Shown: piece after piece, positions 7,416 through 15,575 of the stretch
Position numbering within the stretch: the stretch's first letter is position 1
Layout of the letters: every line of letters starts with the position of its first letter
Assembly: GCA_934589835.1 (NCBI GenBank)
Contig: CAKTOK010000016.1
Coordinates: forward strand, 1-30,348
Source: an uncultured Oscillospiraceae bacterium
GTDB lineage: Bacteria; Bacillota; Clostridia; Oscillospirales; Oscillospiraceae
Length of the DNA stretch: 30,348 nucleotides
Direction of reading: 5' to 3'
The notes under the pieces: model-generated
Told to the model about the DNA's origin: nothing
Databases searched by the model: none
Seen by the model: the letters and a program-made list of their open reading frames with translations, nothing else
Made by a program: the position numbers and the translations under genes

Positions 7416-8273
7416 TTATTGAGCGGCGTCCAGCAGTGCGTCGGACAGGCGGGCATACTCCGTCAGACCCAGCCGCTCACCGCGGACGGTGGGCTCCAGC
7501 CCACAGGCGGTGACGATGGCTGTCAGGGTGTCCTTGGGCAGGTCCCAGCCGGTTTGCAGGCTGTTGACCAGCGTTTTGCGGCGCAGGGCGAAGCCGGATC
7601 GCACCGTGCGCCAGAAGGCGGCTTCGGACCGGACCTGCACCGGCGGGACTGTCCGCGTGGTGCAGCGGATCACGGCGGAGGTGACCTTGGGGGCGGGGAG
7701 GAAGCAGGTGTTGGGCACGGTGAACAGCAGCTCCGGCTGGGTGTAATACTGCATCAGCAGGGTAAACGCGCCGTAGTCCGCAGTACCCGGGGCGGCGCAG
7801 ATGCGCTGGGCCACCTCCTTCTGAATGAGGACGGTGAGGCTCTCAAAGCAGCGGGCCTCCACGCAGGCGGTGAGAAACGGCGTGGTGATGTTGTAGGGCA
7901 GGTTGGCGCACAGCACGGGCCGCAGACCGGACAGGTGTGTTCGCACCAGCGCAGACAGCTCCAGCTGCATCACATCGCCCTCCACCAGCGTGAAGTTGGG
8001 ATAAGGGGCCATGGTCTCGGCCAGCACGGGGTACAGGCGGCGGTCCAGCTCCACGGACACCACCTTGCCGGCGCGGCGGGCCAGCTGTGTGGTGAGGGAG
8101 CCGATGCCGGGGCCAACCTCCACCACGCCGGTATGTTCATCCGCGCCGCTGGCGGCGGCAATGTCCTCCGCCACCCAGCCCTCGATGAGAAAATTCTGCC
8201 CCAGAGCTTTGGCAAAGCGAAAGCCATGCCGCGCCAGCAGGGCCTGTATGTCGTTGCGGTCGCACAGATCCAT
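7416..8273 (-). CDS. rsmA: 16S rRNA (adenine1518-N6/adenine1519-N6)-dimethyltransferase
   Basis: The 285-residue product is KsgA/RsmA, which dimethylates two adjacent adenines in the helix 45 loop of 16S rRNA late in 30S assembly, using SAM. LGQNFL (24-29) is the N-terminal signature and VEVGPGIGSLT (51-61) the SAM-binding loop. VEL (74-76) is the acidic contact to the ribose, NLPYNI (124-129) the catalytic motif IV, and FLPAPKVTSAV plus GFALRRKTL the C-terminal family blocks. The ATG at 8273 follows AAAGGAGCACCCCT, a good ribosome binding site. A TTG further upstream at 8333 is rejected because it lies in the divergent promoter. The C-terminal helical domain is complete. This housekeeping gene is an anchor for the chromosomal nature of the window. 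Confidence 0.95.
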   Translation of the reverse strand: MDLCDRNDIQALLARHGFRFAKALGQNFLIEGWVAEDIAAASGADEHTGVVEVGPGIGSLTTQLARRAGKVVSVELDRRLYPVLAETMAPYPNFTLVEGDVMQLELSALVRTHLSGLRPVLCANLPYNITTPFLTACVEARCFESLTVLIQKEVAQRICAAPGTADYGAFTLLMQYYTQPELLFTVPNTCFLPAPKVTSAVIRCTTRTVPPVQVRSEAAFWRTVRSGFALRRKTLVNSLQTGWDLPKDTLTAIVTACGLEPTVRGERLGLTEYARLSDALLDAAQ

Positions 8274-8326
8274 AGGGGTGCTCCTTTTTTCGTTCTTGCG
8301 GTTCAGTATACCACGAAAAAAGCGGC

Positions 8327-8355
8327 TTGACAATGGGATGCTGTGGGTGTATACT
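8327..8355 (+). promoter_or_regulatory. Consensus promoter of the AbrB-ABC operon
   Basis: TTGACA (8327-8332) and TATACT (8350-8355) are 17 bases apart. A second TATACT lies about 20 bases further on, near 8375, within the leader. Transcription starts near 8362 and the ATG is at 8405. Confidence 0.8.
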
Positions 8356-8404
8356 TGGGAAAAGTAAGAAAAGTTATACTAATCACACGGAGAGGAGCGG
8401 TACA

Positions 8405-8638
8405 ATGGGAAAGGACGAACGGTATTTTATGAGCAGCGTCAAGCTGGGGCCCAAGGGGCAGATCGTTATCCCCAAGGAGGCGCGGGCGATGTTCGGCATC
8501 GCGCCGGGGGACACACTGGTGCTGCTGGCGGACCGGAAGAAGGGTATCGCCCTTCAAACGACGGATAAGCTGAATCCCCTGCTGCGAAAGGCGTTTGACG
8601 CTCTGCCGGAGGATGACGGGGAGGCGGAGGAGGCGTGA
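8405..8638 (+). CDS. AbrB/MazE/SpoVT-type DNA-binding regulator
   Basis: This is a 77-residue protein whose centre is a swapped-hairpin AbrB domain (about 10-52). It reads SSVKLGPKGQIVIPKEARAM, then FGIAPGDTLVLLADRKKGIAL, the classic pattern of a strand, the G-Q-I-V-I-P-K motif and a dimerising strand. The C-terminus is a short helix and an acidic tail (EDDGEAEEA). The start has AGGAG 8 bases upstream. Its TGA overlaps the GTG of the ATPase gene by four bases, so it is translated together with the exporter and probably controls it. In related exporter operons the regulator is more often a GntR (YtrA) protein. It could alternatively be a MazE-type antitoxin, but no toxin gene is adjacent. Confidence 0.88.
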   Translation: MGKDERYFMSSVKLGPKGQIVIPKEARAMFGIAPGDTLVLLADRKKGIALQTTDKLNPLLRKAFDALPEDDGEAEEA

Positions 8639-9372
8639 ACGTGCTGGAGGTGCGGGATCTGTACAAGGCGTATCCCGCGTTTGCCCTGAAGGGCATATCC
8701 TTCGATGTGCCGCAAGGTGCTATCGTGGGATTCATCGGACGCAACGGCGCGGGCAAAAGCACCACGCTGAAGTCCGTGCTGGGACTGGTGCATCCGGACG
8801 GCGGCACGGTGCGGGTCTTCGGCATGGACTATGCCGCCAATGAGGCGGCCATCCGGCAGCGGCTGGGCGTGGTGCTGGGCGGCATCGACTTCTATCCCAA
8901 GAAGAAGCTCCGGATCATCACCGATGTGACCCGCCGGTTTTACGGCAACTGGGACGAGGAGAAGTACCGGCACTATCTGGAGCTATTCGCCATCGATGAG
9001 GATAAGCGGGTGGATCAGCTGTCCAGCGGCATGAAGGTGAAATATATGATCGCACTGGCGCTGAGCCACAACGCGGAGCTGCTGCTGCTGGATGAGCCTA
9101 CCAGCGGGCTGGACCCCGTGTCCCGCGACGAACTGGTAGAGCTGTTCCGCCGCATCGTAGCCGATGGCAGCCGCAGTATCCTGTTTTCCACGCACATCAC
9201 CTCTGATCTGGAGAAGTGCGCCAGCCACATCGCCTTCATCAAGGACGGGGAGCTGCTGTTTGACGGCAGCGCGGCGGATTTCAGGGCACATTTCCGCGAC
9301 AAGGGCGAGACGCTGGAGGAGATCATCGTGGCGATCGAGAGGAGGGCGCTGGATGAAGACGCTATTATATAA
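8635..9372 (+). CDS. ABC-2 type exporter, ATP-binding subunit
   Basis: The 245-residue ATPase has Walker A GRNGAGKST (35-43), the ABC signature as LSSGMKVKY (129-137), Walker B ELLLLDEPTSGLDP (148-161) and the switch histidine in STHI (H187). The signature's second position is Ser rather than the common Gly, as often in YtrB-like ATPases. The GTG at 8635 overlaps the AbrB gene's stop and follows GGAGGAGGC; GTG 8641 is a close alternative. The C-terminal tail (about 205-245) has the regulatory extension typical of ABC-2 exporters. With the next gene it would form an exporter of two ATPases and two permeases. Cargo is unknown; related systems export peptides or respond to cell-wall stress. Confidence 0.9.
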   Translation: MNVLEVRDLYKAYPAFALKGISFDVPQGAIVGFIGRNGAGKSTTLKSVLGLVHPDGGTVRVFGMDYAANEAAIRQRLGVVLGGIDFYPKKKLRIITDVTRRFYGNWDEEKYRHYLELFAIDEDKRVDQLSSGMKVKYMIALALSHNAELLLLDEPTSGLDPVSRDELVELFRRIVADGSRSILFSTHITSDLEKCASHIAFIKDGELLFDGSAADFRAHFRDKGETLEEIIVAIERRALDEDAII

Positions 9373-9997
9373 GCAGCTGCGTCTGGTGTGCCACCCCATG
9401 ACGCCCCTGTTCTGCCTGTTCGGCGTGATGGTGCTTATCCCCAATTATCCCTATACCGTGATCTTCTTCTATGTGACGCTGGGGCTGTTCTTCTCGTTCC
9501 TGAATATGCGGGAGCAGAAGGATATCTACTATTCGGCGCTGCTGCCGGTGCCTAAGCGGGACACGGTAAAGGCGGGCTGCCTGTTTGTGGCGCTGACGGA
9601 GCTGGCGTCGCTGGTACTGCTGGCGCTGTTTTCCGTGCTGGCGGTGCATTTGCAGCCGGGGAAGGACAATCTGGTGGGGTTGGACCCCAACATAACGCTG
9701 CTGGCGGCGGGGCTCCTGATCTACGCCGTGTTCAACGCGGTGTTTCTGCCGTCCTTCTACGCCAACGGGTACAAGGTAGGCACAGCCTACTTGAAAGCGG
9801 TGATTCCCACAGCGGCGGTGATGGCGGTGTGCGAGGCGCTGCCCCATTTCCCGCGGCTGGCATGGCTGGATGAGCTGGACCCCGCGGCCCAGCTGCGGCA
9901 GCTGCCGCTCCTCGTCGGCGGCATCCTCATTTACGCGGGGGGTATGGCGCTGACGCTGCGGGCATCGGAAAAAGTCTACGAAAAGGTGGATCTGTAA
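9353..9997 (+). CDS. ABC-2 type exporter, membrane subunit
   Basis: The 214-residue hydrophobic protein has about six membrane segments. The first pair lies at about 17-55 (PMTPLFCLFGVMVLIPNYPY onward). There is a helix near LASLVLLALFSVLAVHL, two further helices around ITLLAAGLLIYAVFNAVFLP, and a C-terminal pair ending in LRASEKVYEKVDL. The short polar segment NMREQKDIYYSALLPVPKRD resembles the conserved cytoplasmic loop of ABC-2 permeases (LP-K-R spacing). The ATG at 9353 lies 20 bases inside the ATPase gene and follows GGAGGGCGCTGG, so the two are translationally coupled. It ends the AbrB-regulated operon before the long hairpin at 10050. It is short for the family but looks complete. Confidence 0.85.
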   Translation: MKTLLYKQLRLVCHPMTPLFCLFGVMVLIPNYPYTVIFFYVTLGLFFSFLNMREQKDIYYSALLPVPKRDTVKAGCLFVALTELASLVLLALFSVLAVHLQPGKDNLVGLDPNITLLAAGLLIYAVFNAVFLPSFYANGYKVGTAYLKAVIPTAAVMAVCEALPHFPRLAWLDELDPAAQLRQLPLLVGGILIYAGGMALTLRASEKVYEKVDL

Positions 9998-10049
9998 GAA
10001 AAAGGATCGGCGGGGAGGAGGCGCTTCGTAAGGCAGTGACTCCCTGACA

Positions 10050-10106
10050 CAGGCCACCACCCTGCGCCCAGCGGCGCAGGGTGGTGGCCTGCCTGTTTTC
10101 AGGGGG
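10050..10106 (+). terminator. Long hairpin terminator, copy A of a repeated 51-base element
   Basis: Two 19-base arms (10050-10068 and 10073-10091) pair perfectly around CAGC and are followed by CCTGTTTTC. In place it can end the ABC-exporter transcript and, by its stem, the convergent operon whose last stop is at 10115. Positions 10056-10106 match 17732-17782 at 46 of 51 bases. Confidence 0.85.
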
Positions 10107-10114
10107 ATCCTATA

Positions 10115-11491
10115 TCAGGACAGAGAGAGCTCCTTGCGGGCAAGCGCCTCCGTACGGCGGCACAGCTCATCAAGGGACATCCGGTGATAGCCATGCACGC
10201 TGCTGTTTACCACCGGCGCAAACCCTGCCCACCACTTGGGTGCGATGCTGCCGATTCCGCCTGCCAATCCGAATACCGAGCCGACCGTCGCACCGTTGCA
10301 GTCCGTGTCGAAGCCGGACTGCACCGCCGCGGCCACAGCAGCATCGTAGCTGTCATGCCAGAGGATGCAGGCCGTGACCAGCATGGCATTGGGAATGGTC
10401 AGGCACCAGTCGAACTGGCGCTTTTCATCATACACCGCATGGACATCGTTCACCACCGCGTCAAAGCTGTCGCCCTGCAGATAGCGCGTCAGCACAGAGT
10501 GGATCGCCTGATGCAGCCGGCTCTCCTCGGGTATCTGGAGCAGCGCCAGACGTATCCGGTCCGCCATGCTGAGCGTCTTCACATAGCACAGGCTCAGCAG
10601 CGCCGCAATGAACATCTCGCCGTAAATCCCGTTTTTGGTGTGGGAAACGGCGGCGTCATTCCACGCCAGACGCGCCGCCTTTTTCGGCATTCCCGGGCAG
10701 ACGTATCCGAAAAGATCACCGCGTATCTGTGCGCCGATCCACTCGCGGTACGGGTTGCAGGCTATCGCGGAATCCGGCGGCAGCAGCCCGTTCATCAGGT
10801 TGCGGATGGCCGCGCGCTCTGCGGTGCACGCATGAAAGGCCGGTATGCCCAGCAGCCAGGCCTCCGCCATGTCGCAGGGGGTAAAGGAAAGGCCATACCG
10901 CTCCATGGTCTTCAGCGCGATCACAGAATAATTGATGTCATCGTCATTGGGATACTCATCCAGATAGTTCCGCCAGCACACCTCCTGCCGGTCATAGGGG
11001 GTGGTGACGTCCTCCCTGCAAATGCCGTATTTCTCTCGCAGCTGACGGTCAGAAACGGCCTGCATATAGTCCTGCAGAGGCAACTGGCCGCTCTCCTTCA
11101 GATAGGCGGCTATTTTTTCCCGCGGCCAGCCCTCCACAGGGATGCCCAGCACGCATCCGCTGATCCGGCCCTGCCAGGCGCCGCGGATATGCTCCGGCAG
11201 CGCGGCGGCGTCCACAGCGTATTCCTCCGCAGCCGCCTGCGGCAGAAGTGCGGCGATCTCCTGATAGGTATCAGGCTCCGTGTAGGGAAAATCCGGGCGG
11301 ACGGGCGCTTGCTCCATGGCCAGCAGCAGCTGTCTGGCGGCTTCCTCCCGCCGGCGGCCGCCGTCCATACCGTGAACGGCGTCGATCTCGCCGCGGAACA
11401 CCTCCACTGCGCGGCCCTCCTGCAAGCACTCCGTATACTCGTCCTCCAGCATATCCGCAAAGAAGATCCATCTCATTTTTTCCTTGAGCAT
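10115..11491 (-). CDS. ADP-ribosylglycohydrolase (DraG) family protein
   Basis: The 458-residue protein carries the DraG-fold core after an N-terminal region of about 100 residues. GAWQGRISGCVLGIPVEGW (104-122) is the opening helix motif. NDDDINYSV (182-190) supplies metal-binding Asp residues. FDTDCNGATVGSVFGLAGG (394-412) is the second metal motif, with D395 and D397. Family members use two Mg or Mn ions to hydrolyse ADP-ribosyl bonds to protein residues, ADP-ribosylated nucleic acid or small ADP-ribosyl compounds. It starts at ATG 11491 with AAAGGAT upstream and 18 bases after the permease stop. As last gene of a nucleoside/ribose operon it more likely acts on an imported N-glycosyl compound than on a regulated protein. 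That is inference. Confidence 0.85.
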   Translation of the reverse strand: MLKEKMRWIFFADMLEDEYTECLQEGRAVEVFRGEIDAVHGMDGGRRREEAARQLLLAMEQAPVRPDFPYTEPDTYQEIAALLPQAAAEEYAVDAAALPEHIRGAWQGRISGCVLGIPVEGWPREKIAAYLKESGQLPLQDYMQAVSDRQLREKYGICREDVTTPYDRQEVCWRNYLDEYPNDDDINYSVIALKTMERYGLSFTPCDMAEAWLLGIPAFHACTAERAAIRNLMNGLLPPDSAIACNPYREWIGAQIRGDLFGYVCPGMPKKAARLAWNDAAVSHTKNGIYGEMFIAALLSLCYVKTLSMADRIRLALLQIPEESRLHQAIHSVLTRYLQGDSFDAVVNDVHAVYDEKRQFDWCLTIPNAMLVTACILWHDSYDAAVAAAVQSGFDTDCNGATVGSVFGLAGGIGSIAPKWWAGFAPVVNSSVHGYHRMSLDELCRRTEALARKELSLS

Positions 11492-11509
11492 ACAACGTCA
11501 TCCTTTCCG

Positions 11510-12352
11510 TTACTCTTTTGCGCCGGTGGCCGTCATGCCGGCGGCGAAGAATTTCTGCAACGGCAGGATCACCGCTACCGGCAGCAAAAATGCGATCAGC
11601 GAACCGGCAAATATCTGGTTCCAGTTTGTCGTATACTGTGTATTGAAGTTGCTCAGCGCGATCTGCACGGTGTACATCTCCTTGGAGCGCGTCACCAATA
11701 CAGGCCACAGGAAGGACTCCCATTGGGTGATGAACAGTACCAGCCCCGCACTGATGCACACAGCCTTTGAGTTGGGCAGCACAATGGAGAAGAATGTTCG
11801 CACCGTCCCCATGCCGTCGATCTTGGCTGCCTCCAGCAGATAATCCGGAAAGCTCATAAAGTACTGGCGGAACAGGAAAATGATCATGCCGTTGGGAATG
11901 CACGGGACGATCAGCGCCCAGTAGGTATCGATCCACTTCAGGTCGATCATCATGGCATAAAGATTGATGGAGATCAGCTCAAAGGGGACCATATAGCTCA
12001 GCAGCACCAGCAGGAACAGCAGCCGCTTGCACGGGAACTGAAATTTCGCAAATGCAAAGCCCGCCATGCCGTTGAAGACGATGCCCACTGCCACAGTGAC
12101 CAGCGCGATGCCCAGCGAGTTCAGCAGCGCCTGACCGTAACCATGCTCGGTGAAGATCGTGATATAGGCCTCCAGCGTGAAATGCTCCGGGATAAAGGTG
12201 CGCCACGAAAGAGGACTGACATAACGGTAGATGTCCTCCATGGGGCGGAATGAGGAGCTGAAGGCAAAGACCAGCGGCAGGAAAACAAAGAGGAGCAGCA
12301 GAATATGCAGTCCATACAGCGGGATGGCTGTACGTGTTTTGATTTTCTCCAT
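11510..12352 (-). CDS. Sugar-type ABC importer permease, MalG-like
   Basis: The 280-residue protein has six membrane segments and the cytoplasmic EAA loop EAAKIDGMGTVRTFFSIVLP, which docks to the ATPase. This loop has the typical G at position 7 and LP at its end. The N-terminus (HILLLLFVFLPLVFAFSSSFRP) and the C-terminal phrase LQKFFAAGMTATGAKE are classic for MalG/CUT1 permeases, whose members usually end in G-x-x-x-G-A-x-K. ATG 12352 is preferred to GTG 12361 because AAGGAG lies 8 bases before it. It directly follows its partner permease, whose stop is at 12358. No ATPase gene is in this operon, so the pair must share an ATPase encoded elsewhere (MsmK-type), as many CUT1 systems do. Confidence 0.92.
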   Translation of the reverse strand: MEKIKTRTAIPLYGLHILLLLFVFLPLVFAFSSSFRPMEDIYRYVSPLSWRTFIPEHFTLEAYITIFTEHGYGQALLNSLGIALVTVAVGIVFNGMAGFAFAKFQFPCKRLLFLLVLLSYMVPFELISINLYAMMIDLKWIDTYWALIVPCIPNGMIIFLFRQYFMSFPDYLLEAAKIDGMGTVRTFFSIVLPNSKAVCISAGLVLFITQWESFLWPVLVTRSKEMYTVQIALSNFNTQYTTNWNQIFAGSLIAFLLPVAVILPLQKFFAAGMTATGAKE

Positions 12353-12357
12353 GCCGT

Positions 12358-13218
12358 TCACTCCTTTTCCCTCAGAAGCCAGCTCTCTATCAGCACGATC
12401 AAAAGCAGCATGACCACCAGAATCACGATCATGGCAGAGGCCAGATTGATGTCGGAATATTTGTACGCGGTCCGATAGATCCGGTACATCAGGAAATCTG
12501 TGGATCCCTCAGGACCTCCGCCGGTCAGCACGTACGCCGGAACAAACAGAATAAAGTTGGAGATCGTGTCGGAGATGACCACAAATTTAAATGTCTTTTT
12601 CATCAGCGGCATGGTGATGTGCCGCAGGGTCTTCCAGTAACCGGCGCCGTCCAGGGAGGCTGCCTCATAAAGGGAGGTGGGGATCTCCTCCAGTCCTGTG
12701 ATGAAGAACAGCGCCCAATAGCCCAGGCCCTTCCACGTGGCGATGACCATGACCCACGCAAGCGCCTGCCTGCTGCTGTTCAGGAAGGGCTGGTTGGCAA
12801 TACCGAACAGGTTCAGAATGGAATTCATCAGGCCCTGCTCCGGATTCAGGAATACACCCCAGAGCGTACACGCGATGGTAAAGGAGACCGTAATGGGGAT
12901 CAGATGGATCGTGCGGAACACGGAACGCCCCTTCAGCTTGACCATCAGCAGCAGCGCCAGTCCGAAGGACAGCACGATCTGGATGGGATTTACCACCACA
13001 TTGAACAGAACAGTGACCTTCAGAGAATTGAGAAAGGAAGCATCCGAAAACGCGGCAATATAGTTGCCGAGGCCGGCAAAAACGTCGGCCTTGCTCTTGA
13101 AGGAATAGGTGAAAAAGCTGTCGTACAGTCCGGCCAGAATGGGAAAGATCTTGAAGCAAAGCAAAAGACTCATGGCCGGGCTCAGAAACACACAAACGAC
13201 CGGAAGTTTTTTCTTCAT
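12358..13218 (-). CDS. Sugar-type ABC importer permease, MalF-like
   Basis: The 286-residue protein has six membrane segments and an EAA loop EAASLDGAGYWKTLRHITMP with the conserved G and the MP end. It starts with MKKKLPVVCVFLSPAMSLLLCF and ends with a helix rich in Ile and Leu, then LLREKE, as CUT1 MalF partners without the large periplasmic loop do. The ATG at 13218 has AGGAG 8 bases upstream; ATG 13224 would be too close. A GC-rich hairpin sits just before this ribosome binding site. Its role is to form the membrane channel with the following permease for the substrate captured by the lipoprotein encoded upstream. Confidence 0.92.
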   Translation of the reverse strand: MKKKLPVVCVFLSPAMSLLLCFKIFPILAGLYDSFFTYSFKSKADVFAGLGNYIAAFSDASFLNSLKVTVLFNVVVNPIQIVLSFGLALLLMVKLKGRSVFRTIHLIPITVSFTIACTLWGVFLNPEQGLMNSILNLFGIANQPFLNSSRQALAWVMVIATWKGLGYWALFFITGLEEIPTSLYEAASLDGAGYWKTLRHITMPLMKKTFKFVVISDTISNFILFVPAYVLTGGGPEGSTDFLMYRIYRTAYKYSDINLASAMIVILVVMLLLIVLIESWLLREKE

Positions 13219-13241
13219 ACACATCACTCCTGTGAAAGGGG

Positions 13242-13267
13242 GGGAAGGGGGACAAAGCCCCCTTCCC
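13242..13267 (-). promoter_or_regulatory. Intercistronic hairpin between binding-protein and permease genes
   Basis: GGGAAGGGGG (13242-13251) pairs with CCCCCTTCCC (13258-13267) around ACAAAG. On the transcribed minus strand no T run follows. It is therefore not a normal terminator. Such hairpins usually protect the 3' end of the binding-protein message, so that more lipoprotein than permease is made. Confidence 0.7.
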
Positions 13268-13281
13268 GGATAAAGCCGAGC

Positions 13282-14580
13282 TTACTTCTGGTATTTCGCG
13301 ATGAGGCTGTCGATCTCGCCGACGGCAGAATCCAGAGCAGTCTGGGGATCCGTGCCGTTCTTGATGTCGCTGTACGTCTCCTGCATCACGGACTGCCACT
13401 CCTCATAGCCCACCATCTGAGGCCGCGCCATGGCGGTGTTCATGGCCTCGTAGACGTTCAGCGCCGCCACCGTGCCCTGATTGGCGCTGTCAGCGGAGAT
13501 GCTGTCCAGAACGCTGATGTTGCAGGGCAGATTCTTCATGATGGCATAGGTCTCGGCGCAGGTCTCGTCGTTGGTGGTGAGCCATTCCACGAACTTGGAG
13601 GCAGCCTCTGCGTTCTCAGAGTAGCTGGAAACGCCCATGTACCAGCTGCCGGTAGGCGTAACAGGCGTACCCTCGGCAAAGTAGGGGTGTGCAGCGACGC
13701 CCCAGTTCATGCCGGCAGCCTCCATAGAGGAGATCTGCCAGGAACCGCCCACGAACATGGCGACCTGACCGGAGGTGAAGTAGGCGGTGGACTCGGAGCC
13801 ATCGATCTTCGGGCTGACATTCCAGGTGTTAAACGTGTCATAGTAGAACTGGCAGGCCTTCACCACCGGCTCCGCGTTGGTATAACCGGCCACGGTGGTC
13901 TGGTCCGCGCTGATGTACTCCGTTGCGCCCAGGCTCTGGGACAGCGGCAGCAGCTGGTAGGGGGTGTCGATCTGCTCAAAGGTCAGACCGTAGATCTGGC
14001 GTCCGCTATCATCCTTGTAGGTTAGGGCCTTGGCCAGCTCGGCCACCTCCTCCCAGGTGATGCGCTCTGCGGGGTCGATGCTGGGATAGGCAAGGCCCTT
14101 CGCGTCAAACAGGTCCTTGTTGTAGTACAGGTTGACGCAGGAGCTGTACAGCGGCAGCGCCACCACCTCGCCATCCACGGTGCCGCCTGCCAAGGAAGCC
14201 TCCGTGATATGGGTCAGGGATTCACTGTCCAGATAAGCGCTCATGCTGCCCAGATAGCCCTTGGCCGCATAGTTCGCGATCAGAGGCGCATCCGCTACCA
14301 GCACGTCCACAGTGGACTCATGGCCGCCCAGACGGACCTCGATGGTGTTGAAGATCTCAGCGTAGGGGACGGATTCCACATGGATGGTAATGCCGTTTCT
14401 CTCGGCATACTTCTGGAACACCGGCTCCAGCGGCTCAAGGTCGGACACGACCAATACATTCAGCTCTGTCTTTTCAGTCGGGGTATCGTTTGAGGTATTG
14501 TTTTTGGTGTCGCTGCTGCCGCACGCCACAAGGGAAAGTGCGATGCAGGCTGTCAACAATGTGGCTATGATCTTTTTCAT
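13282..14580 (-). CDS. Sugar-type ABC importer substrate-binding lipoprotein
   Basis: The 432-residue protein has a lipoprotein signal (MKKIIATLLTACIALSLVAC, lipobox LVAC, lipidated C20) and a Ser/Asn/Thr linker. It then has a solute-binding family 1 fold with the usual LVVSDLEPLEPVFQKYAERNG first strand and helix, ALPLYSSCVNLYYNKDLFDA near 140-160 and GQVAMFVGGSW near 275. These are standard CUT1 binding-protein blocks. The start has GGAGG 7 bases upstream. It lies 31 bases after the nucleoside hydrolase and 63 before the first permease. Binding-site aromatics (W, Y) are plentiful as in carbohydrate binders. Context argues for a nucleoside, ribosyl or ADP-ribose-like ligand rather than an oligosaccharide, but sequence alone cannot decide this. 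Confidence 0.9.
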   Translation of the reverse strand: MKKIIATLLTACIALSLVACGSSDTKNNTSNDTPTEKTELNVLVVSDLEPLEPVFQKYAERNGITIHVESVPYAEIFNTIEVRLGGHESTVDVLVADAPLIANYAAKGYLGSMSAYLDSESLTHITEASLAGGTVDGEVVALPLYSSCVNLYYNKDLFDAKGLAYPSIDPAERITWEEVAELAKALTYKDDSGRQIYGLTFEQIDTPYQLLPLSQSLGATEYISADQTTVAGYTNAEPVVKACQFYYDTFNTWNVSPKIDGSESTAYFTSGQVAMFVGGSWQISSMEAAGMNWGVAAHPYFAEGTPVTPTGSWYMGVSSYSENAEAASKFVEWLTTNDETCAETYAIMKNLPCNISVLDSISADSANQGTVAALNVYEAMNTAMARPQMVGYEEWQSVMQETYSDIKNGTDPQTALDSAVGEIDSLIAKYQK

Positions 14581-14611
14581 CAGTTTTCCTCCATTCTGAT
14601 CTCTGCTTATA

Positions 14612-15574
14612 TTAGTTGGGCTTGCATTCCCAATTGCAGATACGGTCCATCATCTGGTCCAAAAAACGCTGGCTGTCCACCTCGAGGCAGACCTTCACAT
14701 TGGCCTTCGGCGGTTCCTTGTCCAGCAGCTCCGGCGGTGTCCACGGTGTCCGCGGCAGCGAGCAGATCGTGTGACCGGTGGGGTGACGGTGATCGTACTC
14801 CACCTCCACCAGCATCTGTGGGCCGCGGCAAAAGCTGGGATCATACGCCATGGCCACGCACAGCGGGTCGTTCATGGCGGTAAAATCGCGTTTCCAGTAG
14901 CGCAGCCAGATACGGATCATGTGCGCCATGGCCTGATTGAGCGGATTGGCACTGTTCTCCAACCGACGGATATGCTCCTCCCGAACCAGCAGCTGCCGCG
15001 TCACATCATAGCCGCACATGGTGATGGGCGCACCGCTGCGGAACAGCAGCGCAGCGGATTCCGGATCGCGGCTGACATTGTGGTCGGAATGCTCCAGCTC
15101 GGCGGCGTTGGCCCCCAGTCTGGCGCTGCCTCCCATGATGATGATATTCTTCACGTTCTCCGCCAGCCGCGGCTCCAGCGCCAGTGCAATGGCAAAATTC
15201 GTAAACGGGCCGATGCCGATGAGTGTGATCTCGCCAGGGTTATTCATAACGGTGTCGATGATAAAATTCACGGCGTGCTGCTTTTCATACCGCAGGTCGG
15301 TATCCTCCGCTGTCAGAAGGCCCTCGCCCTCGTGTCCCAGCCACCAGATCTCGCGGTTTCGCAGGAGCACATCGCGGCTGCCGGCAAACACGGGAATGTC
15401 CTGACGGCCCAGCATTTTCAGCACCTTCACCACCATCCGCGCCCGCAGCTCCACGTCACCGTACACCGTTGTGATGCCCTCGACCTTCAGCTCCGGCGAG
15501 ATGGCGGCAAGCGCCACGGCCATCACATCGTCAACATCCGTGCCGATATCTGTGTCCAATATGATCCGTTCCAT
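14612..15574 (-). CDS. Nucleoside hydrolase (IunH/URH family)
   Basis: The 320-residue enzyme splits the N-glycosidic bond of ribonucleosides to base and ribose with a Ca ion. ILDTDIGTDVDDVMA (5-19) is the N-terminal metal motif, with D9, D15 and D16; the usual Pro-Gly is here Ile-Gly. IIIMGGS (144-150) and EHSDHNVSRDPESA (161-174) line the ribose pocket, where N166 and D170 fit the family. NDPL (235-238) supplies the late metal Asp D236. ATG 15574 has AGGAGG 9 bases upstream, inside the ribokinase gene's end. One base separates the genes, so they are translationally coupled. It would release free ribose for the ribokinase made with it. Base preference is unknown. Confidence 0.92.
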   Translation of the reverse strand: MERIILDTDIGTDVDDVMAVALAAISPELKVEGITTVYGDVELRARMVVKVLKMLGRQDIPVFAGSRDVLLRNREIWWLGHEGEGLLTAEDTDLRYEKQHAVNFIIDTVMNNPGEITLIGIGPFTNFAIALALEPRLAENVKNIIIMGGSARLGANAAELEHSDHNVSRDPESAALLFRSGAPITMCGYDVTRQLLVREEHIRRLENSANPLNQAMAHMIRIWLRYWKRDFTAMNDPLCVAMAYDPSFCRGPQMLVEVEYDHRHPTGHTICSLPRTPWTPPELLDKEPPKANVKVCLEVDSQRFLDQMMDRICNWECKPN

Positions 15575-15575
15575 C

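Noticed and set aside
5172..8273. Conserved tatD-yabE-rnmV-rsmA block of Bacillus type
   Set aside because: rsmA and a YabE-like gene are close, but in reversed order, with yqeC between them on the other strand and no rnmV or tatD. The nearness may be a relic, but it is not the standard block.
8274..8333. Upstream TTG start for rsmA
   Set aside because: It would place the N-terminus inside the divergent TTGACA promoter at 8327-8355. The ATG at 8273 has a good ribosome binding site and gives the normal family length.
8405..8638. MazE-like antitoxin of a toxin-antitoxin pair
   Set aside because: The next gene, overlapping by four bases, is an ABC ATPase. No toxin-like small gene is adjacent on either side.
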